Part shown: positions 28,082 through 38,271 of the stretch, piece by piece | Layout: every line of letters starts with the position of its first letter | Position numbering within the stretch: the stretch's first letter is position 1 | Source of the DNA: Giesbergeria sp. | GTDB taxonomy: Bacteria; Pseudomonadota; Gammaproteobacteria; Burkholderiales; Burkholderiaceae_C | Assembly: GCF_028686475.1 (NCBI RefSeq) | Contig: NZ_JAQUCA010000007.1 | Span: 1 to 64,000 of the forward strand | DNA: 64,000 nucleotides | Reading direction: 5' to 3' | The notes under the pieces: model-generated | What the model saw: the letters and a program-made list of their open reading frames with translations, nothing else | Databases searched by the model: none | What the model was told of the DNA's origin: nothing | Program-made: the position numbers and the translations under genes

Positions 28082-28681
28082 TTAATAATTTTTGTTTTCT
28101 GCTTCCTGATAAATTGCATATAGTTTTTCTCCTTCGTCGCAGCGGCTACTATGACCTTTGCCAGCAGTTTTACACAATGAACAATGACAATAGTGTGAGT
28201 AATAGGCTTGATACGCTTTGCGCCACTTGGCATGAACCGACCAATCGACTCCGCTATTACTTGGCTTTTTAACGCAGCTTGAGGTTTTGAATCGTCCTTC
28301 TTTGAAGGCCATCTCAATATAAGCATCGTGCAATTTTTGCCCTTCGGCGCACCTGCTTCCAATTTTTTGTAATTCCACCTTCTTGCACTGGGGGCAATTC
28401 CAGTAATGCCGCTGATCGGCCTTATCTGCATCCATCCACGTTGTTATCTCTGGTGAAGTGGAATCAATCTTTTCAGCTAACTGAGGAACTTCCCGCTTCG
28501 CCGCTGGCGTGTTTGCAATTGCCCAATCAAAGTAATCGTGCAGATCAGCATACAAGTGCGGTGGGGTGCTATCAATATCTTGCTTCCAAGCCTTTCTGAC
28601 TTCCTGTGAAGCTCCAATATGAATGCAAAATTTTCCTGCTTTTCTAAGCAAAACAGGCAGTGTTATCGATGGCTGCTGCAT
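28082..28681 (-). CDS. Cys-rich protein of unknown function
   Basis: A 199-residue protein with two similar zinc-ribbon-like halves in the C-terminal part: NCPQCKKVELQKIGSRCAEG (about residues 95-114) and CSLCKTAGKGHSSRCDEGEKL (about 166-187). Each has CxxC, a later Cys and a shared CxEG(Q/E)KL(H/Y) continuation. This internal duplication suggests a metal-binding or nucleic-acid contact role. It overlaps the upstream gene by 38 bases in another frame and probably belongs to the same transcript as the helicase at 29.1-30.6 kb. Confidence 0.7.
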   Translation of the reverse strand: MQQPSITLPVLLRKAGKFCIHIGASQEVRKAWKQDIDSTPPHLYADLHDYFDWAIANTPAAKREVPQLAEKIDSTSPEITTWMDADKADQRHYWNCPQCKKVELQKIGSRCAEGQKLHDAYIEMAFKEGRFKTSSCVKKPSNSGVDWSVHAKWRKAYQAYYSHYCHCSLCKTAGKGHSSRCDEGEKLYAIYQEAENKNY

Positions 28682-29051
28682 TTTTACCTTTGGCTCGAAT
28701 GTGGCAATTGAGCTTAATTTCTAGTCCGCCTTGGCGTGACCAGACAGTCATGATGAAATCACCCGGTACTATTTTTTTATCGACTAAGCCCAAGTCCAAG
28801 GAAATTTTGAACGGCTTTTCTGAATCATTGGGGAACAAAATATCGATACAATCTTCCTCGTGCCTTGATCGTTCGATTAGTGCCGAATTGCCAGCCCAAA
28901 TCTCATCGAGAGCGAAATTTAGGCGCTCAGGAATTAGCAGAAGCCAGTGATCTTCGGCCTTTGATAGGAAACAAAATCTGTTTGAGTAGTCATGGCCCTC
29001 CCAAACATTGGTTTCTACTATCTGGTTGTTTCTTGCCTGCACAAAAAACAT
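28644..29051 (-). CDS. Hypothetical protein between helicase and Cys-rich gene
   Basis: A 135-residue protein starting MFFVQARNNQIVETN, mostly beta-type composition, no membrane segment. Not recognised. It starts 18 bases after the helicase stop and overlaps the next gene, so helicase, this protein and the Cys-rich protein look like one operon. Confidence 0.65.
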   Translation of the reverse strand: MFFVQARNNQIVETNVWEGHDYSNRFCFLSKAEDHWLLLIPERLNFALDEIWAGNSALIERSRHEEDCIDILFPNDSEKPFKISLDLGLVDKKIVPGDFIMTVWSRQGGLEIKLNCHIRAKGKNAAAIDNTACFA

Positions 29052-29069
29052 GATGTGTCCGCCTGTAAT

Positions 29070-30596
29070 TTATCGTGCAAGCTGTCGGGCTGTTGAATTC
29101 AGCGCCAGAGTGCGCCTAGCCCGAGTCGCAGCCACATACAGCAGGTTGATTTCTTGCCGATCCAATTCTTCTTCGGGCAAGGGCTTACCTTGAGCGGAAA
29201 ATATTTCTGGAAAATCATCCGCTAAAACAACGTGATCTACTGTCATTCCTTTAGATCGGTGGGCTGTGGTCAAAGTGATTTCCGCTTTTGATAGATCGGA
29301 TTTTGCTGCCCTGTAAATTTGTGGAATCAAATGCTCCAGACTTTGACCATATTCAGATGCAATGTCGAGTTGGCGGGTAGCCTCAAAGTCTTTGCTTTTC
29401 TCTGCATATTCAAAAAAATCGACAATTGAATCAAATTTCTTGATGAACCTGTCTTTGATTAAATCGTTTCGGTCAGTTGCCAGATAATGCACATCGAGCA
29501 GCTTATCAAAGCCATAATTTGCTACACCGCCCACAAAGCCCAATGTTTTGCCAGCGTGCAAATTTTCTACTGCATGAGAAAATACCAGTGCATTGGTGCG
29601 GCAGATCAATGCAAATGGCTGATCTGGTGGTGGTGGGCTGAAAGTGGTATCAGGCCCAAGCCCTTCGACTGGTCGGGACTCTAGCCAAAACTGGCGCAGC
29701 AAGTTAGATGCTAAATTTGCAACGCGATGGCCAAACCGGAAACTTTGTGTCAGCGGGTATGATAAATCTGGGTTAGTGCTATCCATCGCATTGATGGCAC
29801 CACGAAACTTGTAAATTGATTGGTAGCGGTCGCCCACTACAACAATGGGGCAATGCTGCTGGCTACGAACGATAGCCCATGTGACCGGGTTTGTATCCTG
29901 GGCTTCATCGAGCATCAGCAAGTCGCACAGAATACGGGGCTTACTCAGCTGATAGAGTTTGAGGTAGCCGTCGTGGGTCATGGGCATTTCGTCTTTCGGA
30001 TCGCACATCCAGTACCAAACTTGTTTTGCTACTTTGGCGATTTCTTTGAGCAGATTGAGGTCGCCATAAATCGGCCCCTCAACGCTGCATGGCAATTCTG
30101 GAAATTGATCCCAGTCACTGACCGTCCAAGCGGTGATGGTGGACAGTACGGCACCCGCAAACTCCCAGTTCCAGCCCAATTGGGCGCGATTGATAATGTC
30201 AATGGCGCGCAAATTGTTGAGTTTGTGGGCGTACTTCTTTCCAACAGCACCGAACGCTAAACCATGCACTGTAGTGCATCGGGTGTTAGGGCCAAAGCGA
30301 GTAGCTGCATCTTGCTGCGCCGATTTGTTATAGGCGATGTAGAGGCACTTTTTGCTGGGATTGTTAGCAGCAAGGGCTGTCAGGCTGGATGTTTTCCCAG
30401 TCCCAGCATAGGCATTAACTTGTATGACACCATTTAAACTGGTGTTGGCAAGAGCAGACTGCTGTTGCGTCAATCCATCCTGCGGTGCAGGCGCAAGTGC
30501 AGGTGATGGCAACAGTGCGTACTGTGCAGAATCGCCAACTTTGCGAATGCTGCGACGCTTTTTCTGTGGAGAGGCGATTTCTTGGAGGTATGACAT
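29070..30596 (-). CDS. UvrD/FBH1-like superfamily 1 DNA helicase
   Basis: A 508-residue SF1A helicase. Walker A is VNAYAGTGKTSSL (about residues 59-71), CLYIAYNKSAQQDA is motif Ia, LLMLDEAQDTNP is Walker B, VVVGDRYQSIYKFRGA is motif III, and TTAHRSKGMTVDHVVL plus LLYVAATRARRTLAL are motifs V and VI. The QSIYKFRGAINAM and RSKG patterns are closest to FBH1-type helicases, which dismantle recombinase filaments. A basic N-terminal extension (PQKKRRSIRK) is present. It heads a small operon of uncharacterised genes. Confidence 0.85.
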   Translation of the reverse strand: MSYLQEIASPQKKRRSIRKVGDSAQYALLPSPALAPAPQDGLTQQQSALANTSLNGVIQVNAYAGTGKTSSLTALAANNPSKKCLYIAYNKSAQQDAATRFGPNTRCTTVHGLAFGAVGKKYAHKLNNLRAIDIINRAQLGWNWEFAGAVLSTITAWTVSDWDQFPELPCSVEGPIYGDLNLLKEIAKVAKQVWYWMCDPKDEMPMTHDGYLKLYQLSKPRILCDLLMLDEAQDTNPVTWAIVRSQQHCPIVVVGDRYQSIYKFRGAINAMDSTNPDLSYPLTQSFRFGHRVANLASNLLRQFWLESRPVEGLGPDTTFSPPPPDQPFALICRTNALVFSHAVENLHAGKTLGFVGGVANYGFDKLLDVHYLATDRNDLIKDRFIKKFDSIVDFFEYAEKSKDFEATRQLDIASEYGQSLEHLIPQIYRAAKSDLSKAEITLTTAHRSKGMTVDHVVLADDFPEIFSAQGKPLPEEELDRQEINLLYVAATRARRTLALNSTARQLAR

Positions 30597-30675
30597 ACCC
30601 CAAGAATGACCGATTTTTCAACCATTTCAACTTTGAAAGATTACGCTTTCTTGGTGTGTTTTGCCTAGCGCAAAT

Positions 30676-31035
30676 TTAGTGAATATGCGGCTGCATGATT
30701 TTATCAACCCGATTTTGTAGCACTCCAATTAGTAACTCTACATCCATTAGAAGATCAAGATGATCGCGTTTTTTCGCTTCCTTGAGCCTGTCCAGCAGCC
30801 AGTACGAGTAGCCCCCTGCTGGTGCGGCCAGCACATCGATGGCTGATGGAAGCGGTAGGGCTTCGGGTGATTTCTCTAGCACGCCGAGCAAAAACTCTGC
30901 GTCGTTCAAAGCATCTACCGGATCGCGCTCTAACGCCTGGCTGAGTGCATTTTTCAGCCAGCGTGACGTGTCCCCTGACTTCAAAATATCTTCCGCATAG
31001 GGGAGAGAAAAAAATTCTGGGGAATTAGGTTGCAT
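30676..31035 (-). CDS. Hypothetical small helical protein with internal repeat
   Basis: A 119-residue protein not recognised. Two halves look related: RWLKNALSQALERDPVDALNDAEFLLGVLE and YWLLDRLKEAKKRDHLDLLMDVELLIGVLQ share W-L, RD, DA/V-E-L-L-GVL. This suggests a duplicated helical hairpin. It lies upstream of the helicase operon on the same strand, 80 bases away. Confidence 0.65.
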   Translation of the reverse strand: MQPNSPEFFSLPYAEDILKSGDTSRWLKNALSQALERDPVDALNDAEFLLGVLEKSPEALPLPSAIDVLAAPAGGYSYWLLDRLKEAKKRDHLDLLMDVELLIGVLQNRVDKIMQPHIH

Positions 31036-31119
31036 GAAAGTGTGTGGTAGATTGCAAAAGCGCTATTGCAGCACAAAAGGCACATCGCCTGCCGAACAAA
31101 TGCTGCCGATTCTGGAAAA

Positions 31120-31446
31120 TTATTTGTAGTTCCATTTCGCAAGCAACCTTGCTTGCAGTGCCAACACTTCGGACAATGGGCGCTTGGCTGCTCGTCGGCT
31201 GGCTGTGCTACGCGCTACTTTTTGCTGGCTGGCTGGGCCAAACCAATGTTTGCCGTCCTTGGCCATGCTCCACGGATTAGAAACCTGGCGGTAATGGATG
31301 GGCACAATGTCGCAGTTAGCCTGCGTGATTGTCGCAAGCTGATTTCGTTGATGTGTACGCCAGCGCTTATGCCACTGGCGCTTATCGAACGCCTCTGAGT
31401 TTCCACAAAAAGCGAAGATCGGTGTTTTACGGTAGCTGCGGCTCAA
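31120..31446 (-). CDS. Small basic conserved hypothetical protein (MSRSYRKTP type)
   Basis: A 108-residue basic protein starting MSRSYRKTPIFAFCG. The MSRSY(K/R)KTP start followed by KRxxxKxxR spacing is typical of a small family found in phages and plasmids. Function is unknown; the charge suggests nucleic-acid binding. Confidence 0.7.
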   Translation of the reverse strand: MSRSYRKTPIFAFCGNSEAFDKRQWHKRWRTHQRNQLATITQANCDIVPIHYRQVSNPWSMAKDGKHWFGPASQQKVARSTASRRAAKRPLSEVLALQARLLAKWNYK

Positions 31447-31449
31447 TTT

Positions 31450-31938
31450 TTATCCTTTATTTTTTCTGGATAGTGGAAAAACAAATTTTTGCATTAAGTG
31501 AAAAATAATTCCTTGCGCTGTCCTACCCTCAATAGGAATAGTTCGGTGATGCGAGTATTGAACTCCTTCCCATCTGTCTCTCGATAAAAAAGCAATCAAA
31601 TCTTTTGTAGAGACTTTCGCTTCTAACAGTAGTCGCGTTGCCTGCTCAATTTCTTGTATTTGCTGATAAACATCATCCCAAAATACATCGGCATCTAAGG
31701 AATTGATTTTATTCATGCTTTTAGAAAACTCTAGGACTGGGCCTGAATCTGTAAATAGAACTATGCCGATATTGACTACCTCTAGTCTATGGGAGCAAGG
31801 CTTGTATTGGATTATCGAGTAATCCAGCGATGAAGCCTGATGGCTGGTGTGATGGTGTCTTGTTGGCACAGCTTGCAAAAGGCAAAAGTCTAATTGCATC
31901 CTATTTTTCAGCCGAAATTTTGGTGAATGCTGTGCCAA
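31450..31938 (-). CDS. DUF3037-like protein
   Basis: A 162-residue frame with a DUF3037-like core: DYSIIQYKPC then RLEVVNIGIVLF (about residues 39-62). Residues before 38 do not look like the family, so the true start may be internal (Met14 or an alternative codon near 31825), or the 5' end may be rearranged. Family function is unknown. It precedes the MSRSYRKTP gene by three bases and likely shares its transcript. Confidence 0.62.
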   Translation of the reverse strand: MAQHSPKFRLKNRMQLDFCLLQAVPTRHHHTSHQASSLDYSIIQYKPCSHRLEVVNIGIVLFTDSGPVLEFSKSMNKINSLDADVFWDDVYQQIQEIEQATRLLLEAKVSTKDLIAFLSRDRWEGVQYSHHRTIPIEGRTAQGIIFHLMQKFVFPLSRKNKG

Positions 31939-32008
31939 TCGACGATTTTCTTGAGCGAATCAGGGTGGCTGGGGGCAAGCAAGGAGAGTCGCCTTCGCCT
32001 CTTGAACG

Positions 32009-32028
32009 ACCGGCCAAATTTGGCCGGT
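32009..32028. repeat. 20-bp palindrome, copy 2
   Basis: Perfect copy of ACCGGCCAAATTTGGCCGGT just downstream of the helicase-associated-domain gene. There is no U-run on either side, so it is not a standard terminator. Confidence 0.8.
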
Positions 32029-32045
32029 ACTTGATTTGGGAAGGT

Positions 32046-32555
32046 TCACTGTGTCGGCACCTGTCCCCAGCGCCGCTTCTTGACCGAAACTTTGGGCAAA
32101 GGCTTGTCGCTATGGATAGACCGCAAGCGACCCACGGGCAATGTCCAAGTTTCCTGCTGCTTTGGCTCTTTTTCTGGTTTCAACCATGTCTCGAAGATCC
32201 CAAAATTTTCTTCTGGTGCGGGCTGCTCTTGCGCCTTGTGCAGTGTGCTGAACAGCTCGGCCATCGTTGCTACAGGCGCTGGTGCCGGTACAGCTAACTG
32301 CGGCGGCGGTTGATCGCGCAAAAAGCCTATCTGGCGCAGTCTCTCGATTTGCTCTGGTGGAATGGTATCAATGGCCGTCTCAATGCGAAAGCGCCAGTTG
32401 CTGCACCAGTAGCCTATGGGCTGGCCGTCTTCTCGGTGTTCTAGGGGGATGTCGGCATGACCTTCGCGCTGGATAAAGCGGGCAATCGGTGTCAGGCGTG
32501 CGTCGAATTGGCTCAATGCCGTGATGGTGGTGGGAATCGAATTTCCTTGGTACAT
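32046..32555 (-). CDS. Protein with helicase-associated (HA)-like domain
   Basis: A 169-residue protein when started at MYQGNSIPTT (32553-32555); the frame is open to 32684. The segment FIQREGHADIPLEHREDGQPIGYWCSN (quoted discontinuously: FIQREGHADIP and DGQPIGYWCSNWR) resembles the helicase-associated HA domain found beside plasmid and phage helicases. A proline-rich linker (PPPQLAVPAPAPVA) and a basic tail (VSVKKRRWGQ) follow. Role unknown. Confidence 0.6.
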   Translation of the reverse strand: MYQGNSIPTTITALSQFDARLTPIARFIQREGHADIPLEHREDGQPIGYWCSNWRFRIETAIDTIPPEQIERLRQIGFLRDQPPPQLAVPAPAPVATMAELFSTLHKAQEQPAPEENFGIFETWLKPEKEPKQQETWTLPVGRLRSIHSDKPLPKVSVKKRRWGQVPTQ

Positions 32556-32661
32556 GGTATAAAACGTCTGGCTTAGGTGCTGCTGGCAATAGCAGTCCAG
32601 ATTGGCATCGATTAGCCAAAAAACAAGTGTCACTCGTGACGAGCAATACTTACAGTATAGT

Positions 32662-33091
32662 TTAAACGCGACCTTGGGCTGCAATCGTCGCAGCCAGCCA
32701 CTTATGCTGCCGGTTATTAATATCCTCCGATTTACTTAGGCAGCACAGGATACCGTAGAAAATAAATTTGGATAAAGCAATCTCAGTAGATGCTATCCGA
32801 CCATTATCGATCAGCTCCTTAAACTCGAAGTCATCTTGGTCTTTCACACTACTGAAATCCACCCATGTGGGCTTATACAGAATTCCTCCCGGCACTCCAA
32901 TGTAGTAACCAGCCCGAGGCGGCCCAGGATCACAGGCGGGTTCTTCACGTAGTCCGTTCGCTTTAGAGGTGAGTACCGCCGATAGCGCATCATTCCCATT
33001 CGGGCTGGTCGCTATGATTAGTACATACTTAGGCATGTACCGACCTGTTTCTTGATTGAGATAGTACCGCGAATCAAGCCATAGTGTGTTG
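32662..33091 (-). pseudogene. PemK-like(?) toxin gene truncated by an IS3-family element
   Basis: The 3' part of a minus-strand gene; about 140 codons remain (YYLNQETGRYMPKYVLIIAT ... LAATIAAQGRV) and its 5' end is replaced by the IS. The stretch KYVLIIATSPNG...AVLTSK is reminiscent of PemK/MazF-like toxins, but this is weak. On the other side of the IS, ten bases after the Panacea stop, an ATG at 34398-34400 begins MAFFKANTLS, which would be the original start if about four duplicated bases are removed. This would place the toxin directly downstream of its Panacea antitoxin. Confidence 0.6.
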
Positions 33092-33120
33092 TGGTTCAAT
33101 GAAATCGGACACGGAGATAA

Positions 33121-34328
<1,208 letters not shown>

Positions 34329-34410
34329 CCCGCTTTTTTCCTTATCTTTCTGTCCGAAAAAACTTGACCATGACAGGGTGTTAGCCTTAAAGAAAGCCAT
34401 TGCCGCTAAA

Positions 34411-34986
34411 TCAGTTCGTAGAGGAATACTCTGCTGCCCGCGATGCTTCGTGCATAGCCTGTTCTTTTGCGACTTCAAGAAGGATCGATTTCTCTGGTGC
34501 GTCATCAGCTATACCAAGCGCATAGGGTATCGGCTGATGTGCGCCTTTACCGCCTTGCCAAACCTTATCCCAAGCACCGTTTTGTGCATGGGTGACATCA
34601 ATCATTTCGGCGGACAGCGTATCACTATACTTATCCACAAGTTCAGTCATGATACGCAATTGGCGCGGAGTGAATTCACTGTCGTCGAACTCTACACCGT
34701 CTTTTGCTTTTACGGTATGCCGAACATAGTCCACTATTTGCTCAGGCAGGATGCAGACGACTTGGGCAAGATCAGGTTCCAGCTGCTCCCATTCCTCCAT
34801 CAAGTCCACTGGGACTGGCCCAAATTTCCAAGCCTGATAGTCGTACCCAGTCACGCACTTCCCAGTCTGCCGGAAGTGTTCAAAATCGAGCAAGTAGAGC
34901 AGCTTAAAGAGCTTGATCTTGTCGCAATACTTCACGTTCTTCGCAAAGAATAGAACTGCGTTGATCAGTCGTTGCCGGTAGGCCAT
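34411..34986 (-). CDS. Panacea (DUF4065/SocA-like) antitoxin
   Basis: A 191-residue protein. KLFKLLYLLDFEHFRQTGKC and YQAWKFGPVPVDLMEEW are the hallmark segments of the DUF4065/Panacea domain, which neutralises many unrelated toxins. It lies directly upstream of the IS-disrupted gene, its presumed toxin. With the toxin broken, this antitoxin is an orphan here. Confidence 0.85.
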   Translation of the reverse strand: MAYRQRLINAVLFFAKNVKYCDKIKLFKLLYLLDFEHFRQTGKCVTGYDYQAWKFGPVPVDLMEEWEQLEPDLAQVVCILPEQIVDYVRHTVKAKDGVEFDDSEFTPRQLRIMTELVDKYSDTLSAEMIDVTHAQNGAWDKVWQGGKGAHQPIPYALGIADDAPEKSILLEVAKEQAMHEASRAAEYSSTN

Positions 34987-35020
34987 GAGGAAGATAAGTG
35001 AAGGGAAAGCAACTGAAAAG

Positions 35021-35352
35021 ATGGCTCAAGGTTATCACATTGAGCTATGGCCGTCCATCGCCCTGCAAGACGACTCTGGCTGGGTACGGGTGCAGCACAG
35101 CAGCGGCGGACATCTGCTGGTGCCGTGGCCTGTGTTCGATGGATGGGACGAGGCACTTCCGCCACAGGTGGGCGATCCCAGCGAAGAACTCGGCGGCTAT
35201 GTGTTGCGGAATGTGCCTGCGGCGCTGGAGTATTTGCGGGGCGGAGCGATTGGGAATCAAAGGCGGGCCGCTGGCGGGATGTGCTGGCGGAGATTGCCGC
35301 GCACAAGAAGGAGAGTGGCAAAGATTTTGAGCCACGCTGGGCTATAACTTGA
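35021..35352 (+). pseudogene. Hypothetical gene with a frameshift
   Basis: The frame from MAQGYHIELWPSIALQDDSG continues well to VPAALEYLRGG near 35245, then loses sense. In the +1 neighbouring frame RSDWESKAGRWRDVLAEIAA continues to WAIT and a TGA at 35350-35352. A single-base change in GCGGGGCGGAGCG would join them into a ~110-residue protein. Family not recognised. Divergent from the Panacea gene. Confidence 0.6.
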
Positions 35353-35366
35353 GGCTCTTGCGATCA

Positions 35367-35386
35367 ACCGGCCAAATTTGGCCGGT
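35367..35386. repeat. 20-bp palindrome, copy 3
   Basis: Perfect copy of ACCGGCCAAATTTGGCCGGT between the frameshifted gene and higA. No U-run is adjacent. Confidence 0.8.
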
Positions 35387-35438
35387 CGGTGCAGATCGGC
35401 ATTGCGCTTGCAGGTGACTGCAATTTGCAAAAAAACAG

Positions 35439-35732
35439 TCAACGCGCAAACTGCAACTGCGGATGCAATCCCGCGCGATTTGCTAGCATCAGCAGCATGT
35501 CGAGGCTGAAATCCTCCACTTTGCCTTTTATGAGGCGCGACACGCGCGGTTGCGTAATGCCAAGATGGCGGGCTGCCTCGGCCTGCGTCCAGCCTTGTGC
35601 CTTGAGTTGTTGGGCTGTGCGAATCATTACCTGGGCGCGCAGCTTCATCACTTCAGCTTCTGCTGGGTCAAAGCCTAAGTCAAGAAAGACATTGCCACTG
35701 CTTTCGGTAATTTGGATGGTATCGTCGTTCAT
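35439..35732 (-). CDS. higA: HigA-like XRE antitoxin
   Basis: A 97-residue XRE-family protein with the HTH at about residues 42-80 (LKAQGWTQAEAARHLGITQP, VSRLIKGKVEDF). It is the second gene of a toxin-first pair, as in higBA, and starts on the last base region of the toxin gene. It should bind the toxin and the palindrome upstream of the pair. Confidence 0.85.
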   Translation of the reverse strand: MNDDTIQITESSGNVFLDLGFDPAEAEVMKLRAQVMIRTAQQLKAQGWTQAEAARHLGITQPRVSRLIKGKVEDFSLDMLLMLANRAGLHPQLQFAR

Positions 35733-36058
35733 TAGAGTGCTCCTATCAGTTTCCGGTAACGCTGTGCCGCTAACTCAATGTCAGGCTTGGGTGTCTTCTG
35801 CGCTTTTTTCTGGAAAGCGTGCAGTACATAAATCGAATCGGCCAGCTTGGCTACATAGACCACACGGAATGCCCCATGAGCCGTGTCTCGGTAGCGGATT
35901 TCATAAGCGCCTGCACCCACGCTGGGCATAGGTTTGAAGTCACTAGGCTCACCGCCATATTGCACGGTCATCAGCTCAAGACCCAAAGCCTGCCTCACGT
36001 CAGCAGGCATTGCACGCAAATCTTTTTGGCTGGAGTCAATGAATCGGAGTGGCTTCAT
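35732..36058 (-). CDS. higB: HigB/RelE-like (phage Gp49-type) mRNA interferase toxin
   Basis: A 108-residue toxin of the Gp49-like/HigB family: SQKDLRAMPADVRQALG at the start, AYEIRYRDTAHGAFRVVYVAK in the core, and YVLHAFQKKAQKTPKPDIELA as the C-terminal catalytic region. Such proteins cleave mRNA in the ribosome. It overlaps higA by one base. Confidence 0.88.
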   Translation of the reverse strand: MKPLRFIDSSQKDLRAMPADVRQALGLELMTVQYGGEPSDFKPMPSVGAGAYEIRYRDTAHGAFRVVYVAKLADSIYVLHAFQKKAQKTPKPDIELAAQRYRKLIGAL

Positions 36059-36066
36059 TTTCTGAT

Positions 36067-36084
36067 TATGCAGGAATCTGCATA
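36067..36084. promoter_or_regulatory. Palindromic operator before higBA
   Basis: TATGCAG-GAAT-CTGCATA is a perfect inverted repeat starting nine bases upstream of the higB start codon, with a further TATGCA half site next to it. It is placed to block the promoter or start of higBA. The remainder of 36085-36360 shows no supported gene. Confidence 0.6.
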
Positions 36085-36362
36085 TTTATGCAAATTTTTG
36101 AATAAAACAACGCCACACCCTAAGCACCCACGCCATGTGCTGGCAGCCATCCACCACATCTGAGAACTCGGAAACGCAAGCGCGTTCGTTAGAGCTGCCG
36201 CCACCTTCAAGCCAGATGACGGTTGGTGACATAACTATTGAGGTGCAAGGTGCTGGAGCCACTCATGCAAGGCCCACCTTGGGCAAGGACGGTACTCGCC
36301 GTTGCTTGAGCAGGAGGGCTGGCCCTTTCTATACACCTCTCCGGGCCATTTTTTGACCTATA

Positions 36363-36393
36363 GCCCTAAGATAATGATTACTTATCTTAGGGC
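36363..36393. promoter_or_regulatory. 12-bp inverted repeat upstream of AAA/nuclease gene
   Basis: GCCCTAAGATAA and TTATCTTAGGGC flank TGATTAC and are followed by seven A. The arms are perfect. It could be an operator or a hairpin in the leader of the gene at 36519; for leftward transcripts the layout is not terminator-like on the correct side. Confidence 0.5.
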
Positions 36394-36518
36394 AAAAAAA
36401 GATGCTCAAAAGTGGACAATCTGTAGCGAATCGAAAAATTGCTTTTAAAATCAATCATTTGCCGCGCCATTGCGGTCAGGGGATGCGCTGTGCCAGCACA
36501 ACTGCCACAATCTCACCC

Positions 36519-38090
36519 ATGAGCCATGCCACCACCACCCTGCCACGCAAGAAGCTGCCCATCGGCATCCAGACCTTCGCCAAGCTGCGACAGCAAAATT
36601 GCTACTATGTGGACAAAACACCCCAGATACTGCAACTGGTGGAACAAGGCTCCTACTATTTCTTGAGCCGCCCACGCCGCTTTGGCAAAAGCCTGCTCCT
36701 GGACACCATTGCCGAGTTGTTTGAAGGAAACCGCCCACTGTTTGCCGGGCTGCACGCCGATTCGCACTGGAACTGGGAGCAGCGCTGGCCCGTGGTGCGT
36801 ATCAGCTTCTCCGATGGCGTGTTGCACAGCCGCACCGAACTCGACACCCGTATCCGCTTGCTGCTGCAAGAGAACTATGCCCGCTTGGGTATCGCTGTAC
36901 CCCAAGACCAAGACATTGCGGGCTTGTTTGGTCATCTGCTGCAACAGACCCATCAACAAACCGGCGAGCCAGTGGTGGTGCTGGTCGATGAGTACGACAA
37001 ACCGATTTTGGACAACATCACCCACCCAGACATCGCCCGTGAGATGCGCGATGGTCTACGCAATCTCTATTCGGTCATCAAGGGCCAAGATGCCCATGTC
37101 CGTTTTGCCATGCTCACGGGGGTGAGCAAGTTCAGCAAGGTGAGCCTGTTTTCGGGATTGAACCAACTCAATGACATCACCCTCGATAGTGCCTACTCCT
37201 CGCTGTGCGGCTATACCGACGAAGATGTGGACACGGTGTTTGCACCTGAACTACCAGGACTGGACAGGGAGCAAGTGCGCCTTTGGTACAACGGCTATAA
37301 CTGGGATGGGGTAGGCATTTACAACCCCTTTGATGTGTTGCTGCTACTGCAAAAGCGCCAATTTAGACCCTATTGGTTTGAAACGGGCACGCCAACCTTC
37401 TTGCTAGACGTACTTACACAGCGGCGCACCTTCATGCCTGCATTGGAACACATGCTGGCCAGTGAAAATTTGTTGTCCAGCTTCGATGTGGACGATATGA
37501 GTACCGAAGCCTTGCTGTTCCAGTCGGGCTATCTGACCATCGATCAGGTGCAATACTTGGGGGTACAGCCGCGCTACCGATTGCGCTACCCCAATTTAGA
37601 GGTGCGCGCCGGTTTGAATGAAACCATGCTGCGCCGCTACCTGCCCGAGGCTGGGGCCATGCTGGAACATACAGGTCAGCTTCATGCACTACTGCAAGCC
37701 AACGACTTTGACGGCTTGAACACCCTGTTCACCGCCTTCTTTTCCAGCATCCCCAACGACTGGTATCGCAACAATCCCATCGCACAGTACGAGGGTTATT
37801 ACGCCAGCATTTTTTACAGCCACTTTGCCGCCTTGGGGCTGGATATTCGCCTAGAGGATGTGACGAACAAAGGCCGAATCGACATGACGGTGCTGTTCAA
37901 TCGCCATGTTTATCTTTTCGAGTTTAAGGTGGTGGAGCTGGTACCCCAAGGCAAGGCGCTGGAGCAAATTGTGCAGCGGGGCTATGCGGAAAAGTACCGC
38001 CAGCGGGGTGAGCCAATTCACCTCATTGGTGTGGAGTTCAGCAAGGAAAAACGCTCTGTGGTGGGCTTTGAGGTGCAGAGTTTGATTTGA
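36519..38090 (+). CDS. AAA-ATPase-like/PD-(D/E)XK nuclease-like protein
   Basis: A 523-residue protein of the AAA-ATPase-like (formerly DUF1703) type. The N-terminal ATPase shows YYFLSRPRRFGKSLLLDT (Walker A, about residues 50-67) and VVVLVDEYDKPILDN (Walker B). The C-terminal nuclease-like domain shows GRIDMTVLFNRHVYLFEFKV with the D...E-x-K pattern. Start MSHATTT at 36519 is chosen by family N-termini (KLPIGIQTFAKLR). These proteins occur in many copies in some bacteria and their function is not known. Confidence 0.87.
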   Translation: MSHATTTLPRKKLPIGIQTFAKLRQQNCYYVDKTPQILQLVEQGSYYFLSRPRRFGKSLLLDTIAELFEGNRPLFAGLHADSHWNWEQRWPVVRISFSDGVLHSRTELDTRIRLLLQENYARLGIAVPQDQDIAGLFGHLLQQTHQQTGEPVVVLVDEYDKPILDNITHPDIAREMRDGLRNLYSVIKGQDAHVRFAMLTGVSKFSKVSLFSGLNQLNDITLDSAYSSLCGYTDEDVDTVFAPELPGLDREQVRLWYNGYNWDGVGIYNPFDVLLLLQKRQFRPYWFETGTPTFLLDVLTQRRTFMPALEHMLASENLLSSFDVDDMSTEALLFQSGYLTIDQVQYLGVQPRYRLRYPNLEVRAGLNETMLRRYLPEAGAMLEHTGQLHALLQANDFDGLNTLFTAFFSSIPNDWYRNNPIAQYEGYYASIFYSHFAALGLDIRLEDVTNKGRIDMTVLFNRHVYLFEFKVVELVPQGKALEQIVQRGYAEKYRQRGEPIHLIGVEFSKEKRSVVGFEVQSLI

Positions 38091-38271
38091 TCGGGCTTCT
38101 AACCCAAGAAGTGAATGAAGCCCACCTAAGCGATTTTTACCTGGAGTATTGACTCAATTGACCTTCACCAGCTTTTTTTAGAAAAATGGCACATCGCTGA
38201 ATCAAGCCAAGCAAACTTTAATAAAAACTTCAGAACCACTGACTGGTGGCGCGATCCATTTTATCGAATTG

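Noticed and set aside
36135..36356. 73-codon plus-strand frame before the AAA/nuclease gene
   Set aside because: No ribosome site or family resemblance; likely non-coding.
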